This document shows positions 1-6,462 of a stretch of 8,859 nucleotides of DNA, piece after piece. Made by a program: the position numbers and the translations under genes. The DNA comes from JADGRQ01 sp041476585. GTDB taxonomy: Bacteria > Pseudomonadota > Gammaproteobacteria > Burkholderiales > SG8-39. The stretch covers positions 1-8,859 of the forward strand of contig JBGOTT010000162.1 of assembly GCA_041476585.1 (NCBI GenBank), read 5' to 3'. The notes under the pieces are model-generated. The model had not been told where the DNA came from and searched no databases. It worked only from the letters and a program-made list of their open reading frames with translations. Positions within the stretch are counted from its first letter, which is position 1. Each line of letters begins with the position of its first letter.

Positions 1-822
1 CTCGGCGCATCGAAGATCGCGTTCGACGACATCTGCGACCGCGCGCCGCAAGGCGAAGTCGAGGTGGTGCCGAACTGCTTCCGCGTGATCCAGAACTCCA
101 ACTGGAAGATCTTCCTCGAGAACCAGCTCGACGCGCTGCATCCCTCGGTGGTCCACCAGTCGACCGGCCGCGCGGCGCATGAGATGGAAAAGCGGATCGA
201 GAAGAAGACCGGCAAGGCGCCGCTCTCATACCACATGCTGTCGGCGTTCGCGACCGTGACGATCGACAAGTGGGACAACTTCCAGACCATCAACTATCCG
301 CACGGCCACTGCATCCTCACCGGCTACATGGGCCTGCGCCCGCAGGACCCGGACACCCTCGCCTACGAGAAAACGCTCACCCGAGCCTACGGCGCGAAGA
401 GGAAGGAGGAGATCCGCTCGACCAACATCCACCACGTGCTGATCTACCCGGGCCTGTCGCTGCAGTCGCCGCTGCAGCAGTTGCGCGCAGTGCGGCCGCT
501 CGGCGTGAACAAGACGCTCACCGAGATCTGGCATTTCCGGCTGAAAGGGGCACCCGAGCCGATCTACCGCAGGTCGCTCGCCTACTACAACCTGGTGAAC
601 TCGCCCTCGACGATGGTCAACGCGGACGACCTGGAGAATTTCTGGAAGATCCAGGTCGGCCTGACTGCGGATGGCGGCGACTGGGTCAGCTTCGCGCGCC
701 ACTACGGCCGCGACATCGAGAAGAACGGCGTGGTCGAGACCGCCGAAGGCATGGGCACCTCGGAAGCGCCGATGCGCAACCAGATGAAGGCCTGGGCCCA
801 GTACATGACGGCGGAGAAGTGA
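1..822 (+). CDS. Aromatic ring-hydroxylating dioxygenase, alpha subunit (C-terminal part, 5' end outside window)
   Basis: This is the catalytic large subunit of a Rieske non-heme iron oxygenase, which adds O2 to an aromatic ring to give a cis-diol or the product of its decay. The frame is open from base 1, so 273 residues are visible of the 430-450 usual for the family. The N-terminal Rieske 2Fe-2S domain lies upstream and cannot be checked. The catalytic domain shows the mononuclear iron motif E-x3-D-x2-H-x4-H: Asp at 130-132, His at 139-141 and His at 154-156, after the typical N-W-K and E-N residues. The third iron ligand is probably one of two adjacent Asp codons at 625-630, before L-E-N-F-W. 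The gene ends in TGA one base before the beta-subunit start, so the two are translationally coupled. The family is clear. The substrate is unknown; benzoate-, anthranilate- and other arene-type enzymes are all possible. Confidence 0.93.
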   Translation, partial: LGASKIAFDDICDRAPQGEVEVVPNCFRVIQNSNWKIFLENQLDALHPSVVHQSTGRAAHEMEKRIEKKTGKAPLSYHMLSAFATVTIDKWDNFQTINYPHGHCILTGYMGLRPQDPDTLAYEKTLTRAYGAKRKEEIRSTNIHHVLIYPGLSLQSPLQQLRAVRPLGVNKTLTEIWHFRLKGAPEPIYRRSLAYYNLVNSPSTMVNADDLENFWKIQVGLTADGGDWVSFARHYGRDIEKNGVVETAEGMGTSEAPMRNQMKAWAQYMTAEK

Positions 823-823
823 G

Positions 824-1363
824 ATGGCGAAGAAAAAGGCAATGACTGCGAAGAAGAAGGCGGCGCCGAAGAAAACGATCGATGCGCAGGACGCCCAGCA
901 CGCGGTCGAGCAGTTCCTGTTCAAACAGGCCGAGTTCCTCGACGGCAAGCGCTGGCAGGACTACATCGACCTGTTTTCCGATGACGGCGTGTACTGGATG
1001 CCGGCCTCGCCCGAGCAGACCACCTGGGAGGGCACGCCGGCGATCTTCGCGGAAGACAAGAACATGATGACGGTGAGGATGAAGCGGGTGCAGCACCCGG
1101 ACGCCTGGTCGCAGCGGCCGCTGTGGGGCACCAATCACGTGGTCGGCAACGTGACCATCGACAAGACATCGCCGAACGGCGACCTGGTGACCCGCTCGCG
1201 CTTCCACATGATGGAGCTGCGCCGCGATACGACACGGCACTTCGCCGGCTCGTATATTCATCACCTGAAGAAGACCCCGGGCGGCTATCGCATCAAGCTG
1301 CAGCGCGTCGACATGGTGAACGCGCAGGCGCCGTACGACTACGTATTGCAGGTCTGGGTCTAG
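824..1363 (+). CDS. Aromatic ring-hydroxylating dioxygenase, beta (small) subunit
   Basis: This is the small subunit of the oxygenase, with an NTF2/SnoaL-like cone fold. It normally supports the alpha3-beta3 hexamer and carries no metal. At 179 residues it is close to the usual 160-180. Recognisable parts are the early helix with E-Q-F-L-F and L-D-G-K-R-W, then D-L-F-S-D-D-G-V-Y-W-M-P, a central R-S-R-F strand and a C-terminal G-G-Y-R-I-K-L-Q-R strand. The ATG at 824 has GGAG at 812-815, inside the last codons of the alpha gene, eight bases upstream. The first 17 residues hold eight lysines (A-K-K-K and A-A-P-K-K style), which is odd for this family. An internal in-frame ATG at 842 (residue 7) is an alternative start but would keep half of the lysine tail. 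The gene stops 21 bases from the end of the convergent DUF2817 gene. Confidence 0.9.
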   Translation: MAKKKAMTAKKKAAPKKTIDAQDAQHAVEQFLFKQAEFLDGKRWQDYIDLFSDDGVYWMPASPEQTTWEGTPAIFAEDKNMMTVRMKRVQHPDAWSQRPLWGTNHVVGNVTIDKTSPNGDLVTRSRFHMMELRRDTTRHFAGSYIHHLKKTPGGYRIKLQRVDMVNAQAPYDYVLQVWV

Positions 1364-1384
1364 CCGTCATTCCCGCGTACGACA

Positions 1385-2470
1385 TCATTTGAGCGCATCG
1401 AGCGCGGCGAGCGAAACCTTGCGCGCCTGCTCGACGAGCATCGCTTTCCAGTCGTCGGCGTCGCAGTAGAACGCATCGCGCACCTGGCGCTCGATCGCCG
1501 CGCGCAGCGCATCGGGCGCCTCGGGATGCAGTGCCAGCCAGTTGTCGGCGCGCAGCGCCTGCATCACCGCCAACTTCGGCCGCGTGCCGTACTCGAGCCC
1601 GATACCGGCATATTCAACGCCCGGAAGCTCGTCGTAGACCGCGCAGGCCATCAGGCCCTCGAGCCGCGCCGATGTGGAGGTGCCCTTGTAAATAGATGTC
1701 ACATCCTTGCCCCACACGGCGTGCGCGCGCGCGAGCTCCGTGTCGTCGTCGCGGCCGGCCTGGATCATCTCGCCATGCCCGTACGGGCCCAGCCCGGTGT
1801 GGAAATCAATCCACAGCACCCGCTTCGCGCGGCCGGCGAAGCTGCGCAACACCGTGCGCAGCGTACGGTTGCTCCAGCTGGGCGCATTGCCGCCGTAGAA
1901 CAGGCCGTCGCGGAACGTATACTGCCCGCGGGACAACGCCTGCTGCAGGGCGCGCATGCCGCGGCGCGCGATGTAAGCGGCGATCGCCAGATAGTTGTAT
2001 GCGGACGGCGGCCATTGCCGCGGAACCAGCAGCGGATGCAGTTCCGCGTAACCGCCGTCGGGCGGATGAGGCTTGCCGTGGTCGACGAAATTCCGGTTGA
2101 GGTCGATGTTGTCTTCATTGGTGCGGCGCCAGTGCGAAAACCCATACGGATTTACCGCGTGAACGAGCAACAGTGAAACGCCGCTCGCCGACAGGCGCGA
2201 AGCGAAGCCTGCATCGTGCAGCAGCTTAACCTGCGCACCCGAGCCGCCGAAGCCTTCGACGCCGTGCGTGCCCGAGCTGAGGATCAGCAGCCGCTCGGCG
2301 GAGGCCGGCCCGAGGAGCGCGCAGTCCATCGCCAGGTCCTCGCCGTTGCGCCCGCGCGCGGCGGGATGAACGTGCTGCGCGGCTTCGACTTCATGCGCGG
2401 CGAGCGCATCCATAAACTTGCCTCGCGCTTCAGCGTAGGTCTGCGAAAAATGCCGTGCCACGTCGTTCAT
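1385..2470 (-). CDS. DUF2817 family protein, M14-like zinc carboxypeptidase/amidohydrolase
   Basis: This 361-residue protein belongs to the DUF2817 branch of the M14 zinc carboxypeptidase/aspartoacylase fold. Visible signatures: S-S-G-T-H-G-V-E-G-F, where His69 and Glu72 form the H-x-x-E zinc site; N-P-Y-G-F (107-111); R-R-T-N-E-D-N-I-D-L-N-R-N-F (115-128), the usual substrate-binding Asn-Arg segment; W-I-D-F-H-T-G-L-G, with His224 as the likely third zinc ligand; and L-E-Y-G-T, with Glu293 as the candidate catalytic base. There is no signal peptide, so it should be cytoplasmic. The ATG at 2470 has GAGGA six bases upstream. It starts 22 bases after the alpha-hydroxy-acid dehydrogenase stop, so the two probably share a message. 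By family it should cleave a C-terminal peptide or amide bond; the substrate is unknown. Release of an acid from an amino-acid or amide conjugate would suit the catabolic surroundings, but that is inference. Confidence 0.85.
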   Translation of the reverse strand: MNDVARHFSQTYAEARGKFMDALAAHEVEAAQHVHPAARGRNGEDLAMDCALLGPASAERLLILSSGTHGVEGFGGSGAQVKLLHDAGFASRLSASGVSLLLVHAVNPYGFSHWRRTNEDNIDLNRNFVDHGKPHPPDGGYAELHPLLVPRQWPPSAYNYLAIAAYIARRGMRALQQALSRGQYTFRDGLFYGGNAPSWSNRTLRTVLRSFAGRAKRVLWIDFHTGLGPYGHGEMIQAGRDDDTELARAHAVWGKDVTSIYKGTSTSARLEGLMACAVYDELPGVEYAGIGLEYGTRPKLAVMQALRADNWLALHPEAPDALRAAIERQVRDAFYCDADDWKAMLVEQARKVSLAALDALK

Positions 2471-2476
2471 GAGTTG

Positions 2477-2481
2477 TCCTC
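2477..2481 (-). promoter_or_regulatory. Ribosome binding site of the DUF2817 gene
   Basis: On the minus strand GAGGA is followed by six bases and then the ATG at 2470. It sits in the 22-base gap after the upstream dehydrogenase stop and fixes the start of the DUF2817 protein. Confidence 0.7.
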
Positions 2482-2492
2482 GCCCGGCTTCG

Positions 2493-3644
2493 TCAGCGCG
2501 CGATCAGATCAGGTGAAATGTCGGCAATCGAGGCGGCGCCGCACAACTGCATGGTGCGCACCAGCTCGTCCGAGAGGATCTCGAGCGCACGCCGTGCGCC
2601 GGCCTCGCCCGCCGCCGCCGCGCCGAACAGCGTCGCGCGGCCGATCGCCACCGCCTGTGCGCCGAGGGCGCGCGCCTTGAGCGCGTCGGAGCCGCGCCGC
2701 ACGCCCGAATCGAGCAGGATCGGCACGCGCGCGCCGACCGCGGCCGCGATCGAAGGCAACGCATCGACGGGCGCGATGGCGCCGTCGAGCTGCCGCCCGC
2801 CGTGGTTGGACAGCCACAACCCGTCCACGCCGGTGCGCAGCAGGCGCTCGGCATCGTCGGCGCGGGCCACGCCTTTCACCAGCAGCTTGCCCTTCCACGC
2901 GTCGCGCAGCCGCGCGACGTCCTCGAAATTCAGCGCCGCATCGATTTCGCGCCCGACCGAGGACGCGATCGCCGCCGCGCTCGCGCGTCCGGGCGGAACG
3001 AGGCCGCGCAGGTTCTCGAAGGCCGGCACGCCATGCGCAAGGATGTTCCACGACCAATGCAGCTTGGTGCAGGCCTGAAGGACGTGCGCGGGTCCAAGGC
3101 GGAACGGCACCGCAAACCGGTTGCGGAAATCGCGCTCGCGCTTGCCGCCGGTGGCGAGGTCGGCGGTCACGACCAGGGCCTCGCAGCCCGCAGCCGCCGC
3201 GCGCGCAACCAGCTTCGCGGTGAACGCTCGATCGTGCAGTACATAGAGCTGGAACCACAAGCGCCCGCCTGCTTGCTCGGCGATTCTCTCCACCGTCGCC
3301 GTGGTGCTGGTCGAAAGCGTGCACGGGATGCCGAAGGCCTTAGCCGCGCGCGCGATCGCGATGTCGCCGCCCGGCCATGAAAACCCGGCGCCGCCGGTGG
3401 GCGCGATGACCATCGGCAGCTTCGCCGGCGAGCCGAGAATCTCGCAACCGGTGTCCACCTTCGAGACGTCGCGCAGCACCTTGGGCGCCAGGCGCAGATT
3501 TTCGAACGCCGCGCGATTGCCGCGCAACGTGACCTCGTCCTCCGCGCCGCCGTCGTAGAAATCGAACACCATGCGCGGCAGGCGGCGGCGCGCCAGGCGG
3601 CGCAGATCTTCGATGTTGTACGCCCGGGCGAGGTCGGCGGCCAT
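2493..3644 (-). CDS. FMN-dependent alpha-hydroxy-acid dehydrogenase (lactate/mandelate dehydrogenase-like)
   Basis: This enzyme oxidises an L-2-hydroxy acid to the 2-oxo acid using FMN in a TIM barrel. The 383 residues match the family length (about 350-390). Visible in order: the opening I-E-D-L-R-R-L-A-R-R-R-L-P (11-23); F-D-F-Y-D-G-G-A-E-D-E (27-37) with substrate-side Tyr30; A-P-T-G-G-A-G (81-87), an FMN phosphate/ring loop; Q-L-Y (132-134); G-K-R-E-R-D (167-172); Lys257 in L-V-K-G-V for FMN; the catalytic box S-N-H-G-G-R-Q-L-D with His281 and Arg284; and D-S-G-V-R-R-G (312-318). The G-G-A-E-D-E and A-P-T-G residues look somewhat more like mandelate than lactate dehydrogenase, but the substrate is not settled. 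The reading frame stays open upstream to 4106, but that part is antisense to the propeller gene. ATG 3644 is chosen because the family homology starts right after it. No Shine-Dalgarno sequence is visible. Confidence 0.92.
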   Translation of the reverse strand: MAADLARAYNIEDLRRLARRRLPRMVFDFYDGGAEDEVTLRGNRAAFENLRLAPKVLRDVSKVDTGCEILGSPAKLPMVIAPTGGAGFSWPGGDIAIARAAKAFGIPCTLSTSTTATVERIAEQAGGRLWFQLYVLHDRAFTAKLVARAAAAGCEALVVTADLATGGKRERDFRNRFAVPFRLGPAHVLQACTKLHWSWNILAHGVPAFENLRGLVPPGRASAAAIASSVGREIDAALNFEDVARLRDAWKGKLLVKGVARADDAERLLRTGVDGLWLSNHGGRQLDGAIAPVDALPSIAAAVGARVPILLDSGVRRGSDALKARALGAQAVAIGRATLFGAAAAGEAGARRALEILSDELVRTMQLCGAASIADISPDLIAR

Positions 3645-3693
3645 GGAGCGCGCAAAGTTTAGAGCATAATTGCGCCTTTCCGGAGGAGGGCGC
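3645..3693. promoter_or_regulatory. Shared 49-base divergent promoter region
   Basis: This is the only space between the divergent dehydrogenase and propeller starts, so both promoters must lie here or reach into the coding regions. An AT-rich patch at 3656-3671 stands out from the GC-rich surroundings. On the plus strand CATAAT (3665-3670) matches five of six bases of a -10 box and would give a short leader before the strong ribosome site. On the minus strand TATGCT (3668-3663) or TAAACT (3661-3656) could be -10 boxes. No good -35 box is seen for either direction, which would fit activator-dependent transcription. The assignment is tentative. Confidence 0.35.
3682..3690 (+). promoter_or_regulatory. 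Strong ribosome binding site of the propeller gene
   Basis: GGAGGAGGG lies three bases before the ATG at 3694, with its best GGAGG core six to seven bases away. It is the strongest Shine-Dalgarno sequence in the window and rules out the in-frame TTG at 3670 as the start. Confidence 0.8.
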
Positions 3694-4845
3694 ATGAAAA
3701 CCATCGCTGCCGCATTGCTTGCCGCGGGCCTTACGGGCACGTCGTTCGCGCACGCGCAGCTCGCCGTTTCCGCCAACGACAACAAGGTCGTGCTCCAGAA
3801 CGGGGTCGTGAATACGGTGGCCAACCCTCCGCCGGACACGGTCTCGGTGATCGACCTGGGTGCGTTTCCGCCGCGGCTGCTGGCCGAGATCGCGGTGCCG
3901 ACCAGCGTCGTCGGCCCTCCGTTTTCGGTCGCGATCGCGCCCGACGAGTCGATCGCGCTGGTGACCGCCGCCGAGAAAATCGACCCGAAGGACGCGACCA
4001 AGCGCATCCCGGACAACCGCGTGAGCGTGATCGACCTGAAAGCCTCGCCGCCGCGGGTGATCGCGACACTCGAAGCGGGCGCCGGCGCCGCCGGCGTGTC
4101 GATCAATCACGCGGGCAATCTCGCCATCGTCGCCAATCGCGCCGAAGGCACGCTGTCCACGTTCACGATCTCGGGCAAGACGGTCACGCATACCGGCAAG
4201 ATCAAGCTGGGCGAAGCCAATTCGGGCCCGAGCCACGTGGTATTCACGCCGGACGACAAGCGCGCGCTGGTCACGCGCGACGGCGACAACGGCCTCACCA
4301 TGCTCGCGATCGACGGCGCCAAGGTCACCGCGACCAGCCGCACCTTCTACGCCGGCCTGCGCCCCTACGGCGTCGATATCGGCCCGAGGGGCGACATCGC
4401 GGTGGTCGCCAACATCGGCCGCAACCTCGGCGATGCGGACACCGTCAGCGTGATCGACATGCGCGCCGATCCGCCGCGCACCGTCGACACCATTACCGTC
4501 GGGCCGACGCCCGAAGGCATCAAGATGTCGCCGGATGGCAAGTTCGTTGCGGTGCTGATCCACAACGGCACCGGCAAGCCGCTCGATTCGCCGTTCTACA
4601 ACCCGTTCGGCAAGGTGCTGCTCTACGCGGTGAACGGCACGCGCCTGACGAAGGTATCGGAGGGGCGCATCGGCCGCTGGTCGCAGGGCATGGCCTTTTC
4701 GGGCGACTCGAAGACGCTGCTGGTGCAGAACATGGTCGAGAAGGACATCCAGGTGTTCCGTATCGAAGGCGACGAGTTGCGCGACACGCTGCACCGCATA
4801 CCGCTCAAGGGCGGCGGCGCGGCCATCAGGACCGCGGAGAAATAG
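3694..4845 (+). CDS. Exported YncE-like (YVTN-repeat) beta-propeller protein
   Basis: This 383-residue protein has a Sec signal peptide: M-K-T, a hydrophobic Ala/Leu stretch, and a likely cut after A-H-A at residue 21. The mature part consists of blade-like repeats of the YVTN/YncE beta-propeller type, for example V-A-I-A-P-D-E-S-I-A-L-V-T, L-A-I-V-A-N-R-A-E-G-T-L-S, V-F-T-P-D-D-K-R-A-L-V-T, I-A-V-V-A-N-I-G and M-S-P-D-G-K-F-V-A-V. A longer phrase, V-S-V-I-D-(L/M)-x-A-x-P-P-R, occurs three times, at residues 50, 110 and 251. No catalytic motif is recognised, so a binding or scaffold role in the periplasm is as likely as an enzyme (some propellers are lactonases). It opens the plus-strand operon and ends two bases before the DapA-like gene. 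The fold is fairly sure; the function is not known. Confidence 0.85.
   Translation: MKTIAAALLAAGLTGTSFAHAQLAVSANDNKVVLQNGVVNTVANPPPDTVSVIDLGAFPPRLLAEIAVPTSVVGPPFSVAIAPDESIALVTAAEKIDPKDATKRIPDNRVSVIDLKASPPRVIATLEAGAGAAGVSINHAGNLAIVANRAEGTLSTFTISGKTVTHTGKIKLGEANSGPSHVVFTPDDKRALVTRDGDNGLTMLAIDGAKVTATSRTFYAGLRPYGVDIGPRGDIAVVANIGRNLGDADTVSVIDMRADPPRTVDTITVGPTPEGIKMSPDGKFVAVLIHNGTGKPLDSPFYNPFGKVLLYAVNGTRLTKVSEGRIGRWSQGMAFSGDSKTLLVQNMVEKDIQVFRIEGDELRDTLHRIPLKGGGAAIRTAEK
4836..4839 (+). promoter_or_regulatory. Ribosome binding site supporting the TTG start of the DapA-like gene
   Basis: GGAG, inside the last codons of the propeller gene, is eight bases before TTG 4848. It explains use of the rare start codon and indicates translational coupling. 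Confidence 0.6.
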
Positions 4846-4847
4846 GC

Positions 4848-5765
4848 TTGGCAAAGCGCATCGAGGGCGTGCTCTCGCCGGTCGTCACGCCGTTCAGGGC
4901 CGACCTGTCGCCCGACCCGGATCGCTTCGTGCGCCACTGCAAATGGCTGATGCGCTCGGGCTGCTCCGGGCTGGCGGTGTTCGGCACCAACAGCGAGGCG
5001 AACTCGATGTCGGTGGAGGAGAAGCTCGAACTGCTCGATGCGCTCATCTCGGGCGGCGTGCCGGCCGCGGCGTTGATGCCGGGCACCGGCTGCTGCGCGC
5101 TCAGCGATTCGGTAAAAATGACGCGCGAGGCGGTGAGGATGGGCTGCGGCGGCGTGCTGATGCTGCCGCCGTTTTACTACAAGGGCGTGTCCGACGAGGG
5201 CCTGTACCGCAACTTCGCCCAGGTGATCGAGCGCGTCGGCGACGACCGGCTGCGTCTGTACCTGTACCACATCCCGCCGGTCTCGAACGTGCCGATCACG
5301 CTCACGCTGATCGACCGGCTGCTCGGAAAATTTCCCGGCATCGTCGCGGGCGTGAAGGACTCCTCCGGCGACTGGTCGAACACCAAGGCGATGCTCGAGC
5401 GGTTCAAGGACCGCGGCTTCGACGTGTTCGCCGGCAGCGAGACGTTCCTGCTCGACAACATGCGCGGCGGCGGCAAGGGCTGCATCACCGCCACCGGCAA
5501 CGTCAATCCGGGGCCGATCGACCAGGTGTTGCGCAACTGGGGTTCGCCGGAGGCCGACAAGCTGCAGGCCGGCATCACCGCCACGCGCATGATCGTGCAG
5601 AAAGTGCCGATGATTCCTGCGCTCAAAGCCATCGTCGCGCACTTTGCGAACGACCCGCAGTGGCGTGCGGTGCGCCCGCCGCTCACCGAGCTCGCGAGCG
5701 GACAGGAATCCGGGTTGATCACCGAATTGAAGGCGAGCGGATTCTCGATGCCCGGTATTGCGTAG
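4848..5765 (+). CDS. DapA/NAL superfamily Schiff-base aldolase or dehydratase, not lysine-pathway DapA
   Basis: This is a class I pyruvate- or 2-oxo-acid-dependent lyase with a (beta/alpha)8 barrel. Its 305 residues are typical of the superfamily. The protein opens G-V-L-S-P-V-V-T-P-F, so the family homology starts at TTG 4848; the next ATG would delete this strand. Schiff-base Lys170 lies in G-V-K-D-S-S-G. Tyr140 in L-Y-H-I-P-P and Tyr111 in F-Y-Y-K match the catalytic tyrosines Tyr133 and Tyr107 of E. coli DapA. The G-T-T-G-E loop reads G-T-N-S-E here (46-50), and the position of DapA Arg138 is Val145. Without that Arg, aspartate-semialdehyde binding is unlikely. Relatives in the superfamily include sugar-acid 2-keto-3-deoxy aldolases and the NahE-type hydratase-aldolase of naphthalene breakdown. 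The operon setting suggests catabolism; the substrate is open. It is followed four bases later by the SDR gene. Confidence 0.9.
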   Translation: MAKRIEGVLSPVVTPFRADLSPDPDRFVRHCKWLMRSGCSGLAVFGTNSEANSMSVEEKLELLDALISGGVPAAALMPGTGCCALSDSVKMTREAVRMGCGGVLMLPPFYYKGVSDEGLYRNFAQVIERVGDDRLRLYLYHIPPVSNVPITLTLIDRLLGKFPGIVAGVKDSSGDWSNTKAMLERFKDRGFDVFAGSETFLLDNMRGGGKGCITATGNVNPGPIDQVLRNWGSPEADKLQAGITATRMIVQKVPMIPALKAIVAHFANDPQWRAVRPPLTELASGQESGLITELKASGFSMPGIA

Positions 5766-5769
5766 CCGC

Positions 5770-6453
5770 ATGCCGGTCGCGCTGATCACCGGTGCGGCGC
5801 GCGGCATCGGTTTCGCCACGGCGCAGGCTTTTCTTCAAGCCGGCTGGCGCGTGCTGGCGCTGGACAAGCAGTTCGGCGCGCAGGTCGCAGGCGAGCGCGT
5901 CGACTTCGACCTGCGCAATCTCGCCGGCATTCCGAAGCTGGTCGCATCGCTCGGCGCGATCGATACGCTGGTGAACAACGCAGGAGTGCTCTACTGCGAG
6001 CCCTACGACGCGATTCCCGACGAGCACAAGCGCGAGATCCTCGCGGTAAATCTGGAAGCGCCGGCGACGCTGATCGAAGCCGTCGCACCTCAGATGAGGA
6101 CGCGCAAGTCCGGAAGGATCGTGAACGTCGGCTCGGTCGCTGCGTTCACCGGACATCCCGACCTCTGGTACGGCATCGCCAAGGCCGGCCTGCTCAATCT
6201 CACCAAGGCTTGGGCGAAGGAACTCGGTGCGCATGGAGTGCTGGTGAATGCGGTGGCCCCGGGTCCGACGCAGACCGCGATCTACGACCAGTTGCCGCAG
6301 TCACGCAAGGATGGCGTGATGCGCATGGTTTATTCGGGCCGCGTCGGCAGGCCTGAGGAAGTCGCGCAGGCGATCTACTGGCTGGGCGCGCAGTGCCCGG
6401 AGTACGTGAGCGGGACCACGCTCGACGTGAACAACGGGTCCTACCCCAGATAA
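5770..6453 (+). CDS. Short-chain dehydrogenase/reductase (SDR), classical NAD-type
   Basis: This is a cytoplasmic Rossmann-fold oxidoreductase that interconverts an alcohol and a ketone or, in dioxygenase pathways, oxidises a cis-diol. Its 227 residues are at the short end of the classical SDR range (about 230-260). Visible motifs: the nucleotide loop T-G-A-A-R-G-I-G (7-14); Asp32 at the end of beta-2, which favours NAD over NADP; N-N-A-G (69-72); Asn94; Ser122 in N-V-G-S; and the Y-x-x-x-K pair Tyr134/Lys138 in Y-G-I-A-K-A-G. The C-terminus V-S-G-T-T-L-D-V-N-N-G resembles sugar- and acyl-type SDRs. The ATG at 5770 is four bases after the DapA-like stop and has no clear ribosome site, so translation probably depends on coupling. 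A TTG at 5758 would overlap the previous gene and adds only four residues. The substrate is not predictable; sugar acid, hydroxy acid or diol are all possible. Confidence 0.93.
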   Translation: MPVALITGAARGIGFATAQAFLQAGWRVLALDKQFGAQVAGERVDFDLRNLAGIPKLVASLGAIDTLVNNAGVLYCEPYDAIPDEHKREILAVNLEAPATLIEAVAPQMRTRKSGRIVNVGSVAAFTGHPDLWYGIAKAGLLNLTKAWAKELGAHGVLVNAVAPGPTQTAIYDQLPQSRKDGVMRMVYSGRVGRPEEVAQAIYWLGAQCPEYVSGTTLDVNNGSYPR

Positions 6454-6454
6454 C

Positions 6455-6460
6455 GAGGAG
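6455..6460 (+). promoter_or_regulatory. Ribosome binding site of the first Bug receptor gene
   Basis: GAGGAG follows the SDR stop by one base. It is two bases from ATG 6463 and five from ATG 6466, so the second of the two tandem ATGs is probably the main start. Confidence 0.65.
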
Positions 6461-6462
6461 AA

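Noticed and set aside
226..948. Minus-strand open frame opposite the dioxygenase alpha gene
   Set aside because: The plus strand holds the full iron-binding motif in this stretch; the antisense frame is a composition artefact.
3645..4106. Upstream extension of the hydroxy-acid dehydrogenase frame to 537 residues
   Set aside because: The added 154 residues are antisense to the signal-peptide-bearing propeller gene and have low-complexity, shadow-like composition. Family homology begins only after ATG 3644.
3340..4854. Minus-strand open frame of 504 codons
   Set aside because: It is antisense to the propeller gene and overlaps the dehydrogenase in another frame. It is Arg/His/Asp-rich with no motif, typical of shadow frames in GC-rich DNA.
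4848..5765. Annotation as lysine-pathway dapA
   Set aside because: The Arg138 equivalent is Val and the G-T-T-G-E loop is altered. The gene sits in an apparently catabolic operon.
4623..5819. Minus-strand open frame of 398 codons
   Set aside because: It is opposite the DapA-like lyase, whose catalytic motifs are clear. The antisense product is His/Arg-rich and matches no family I recognise.
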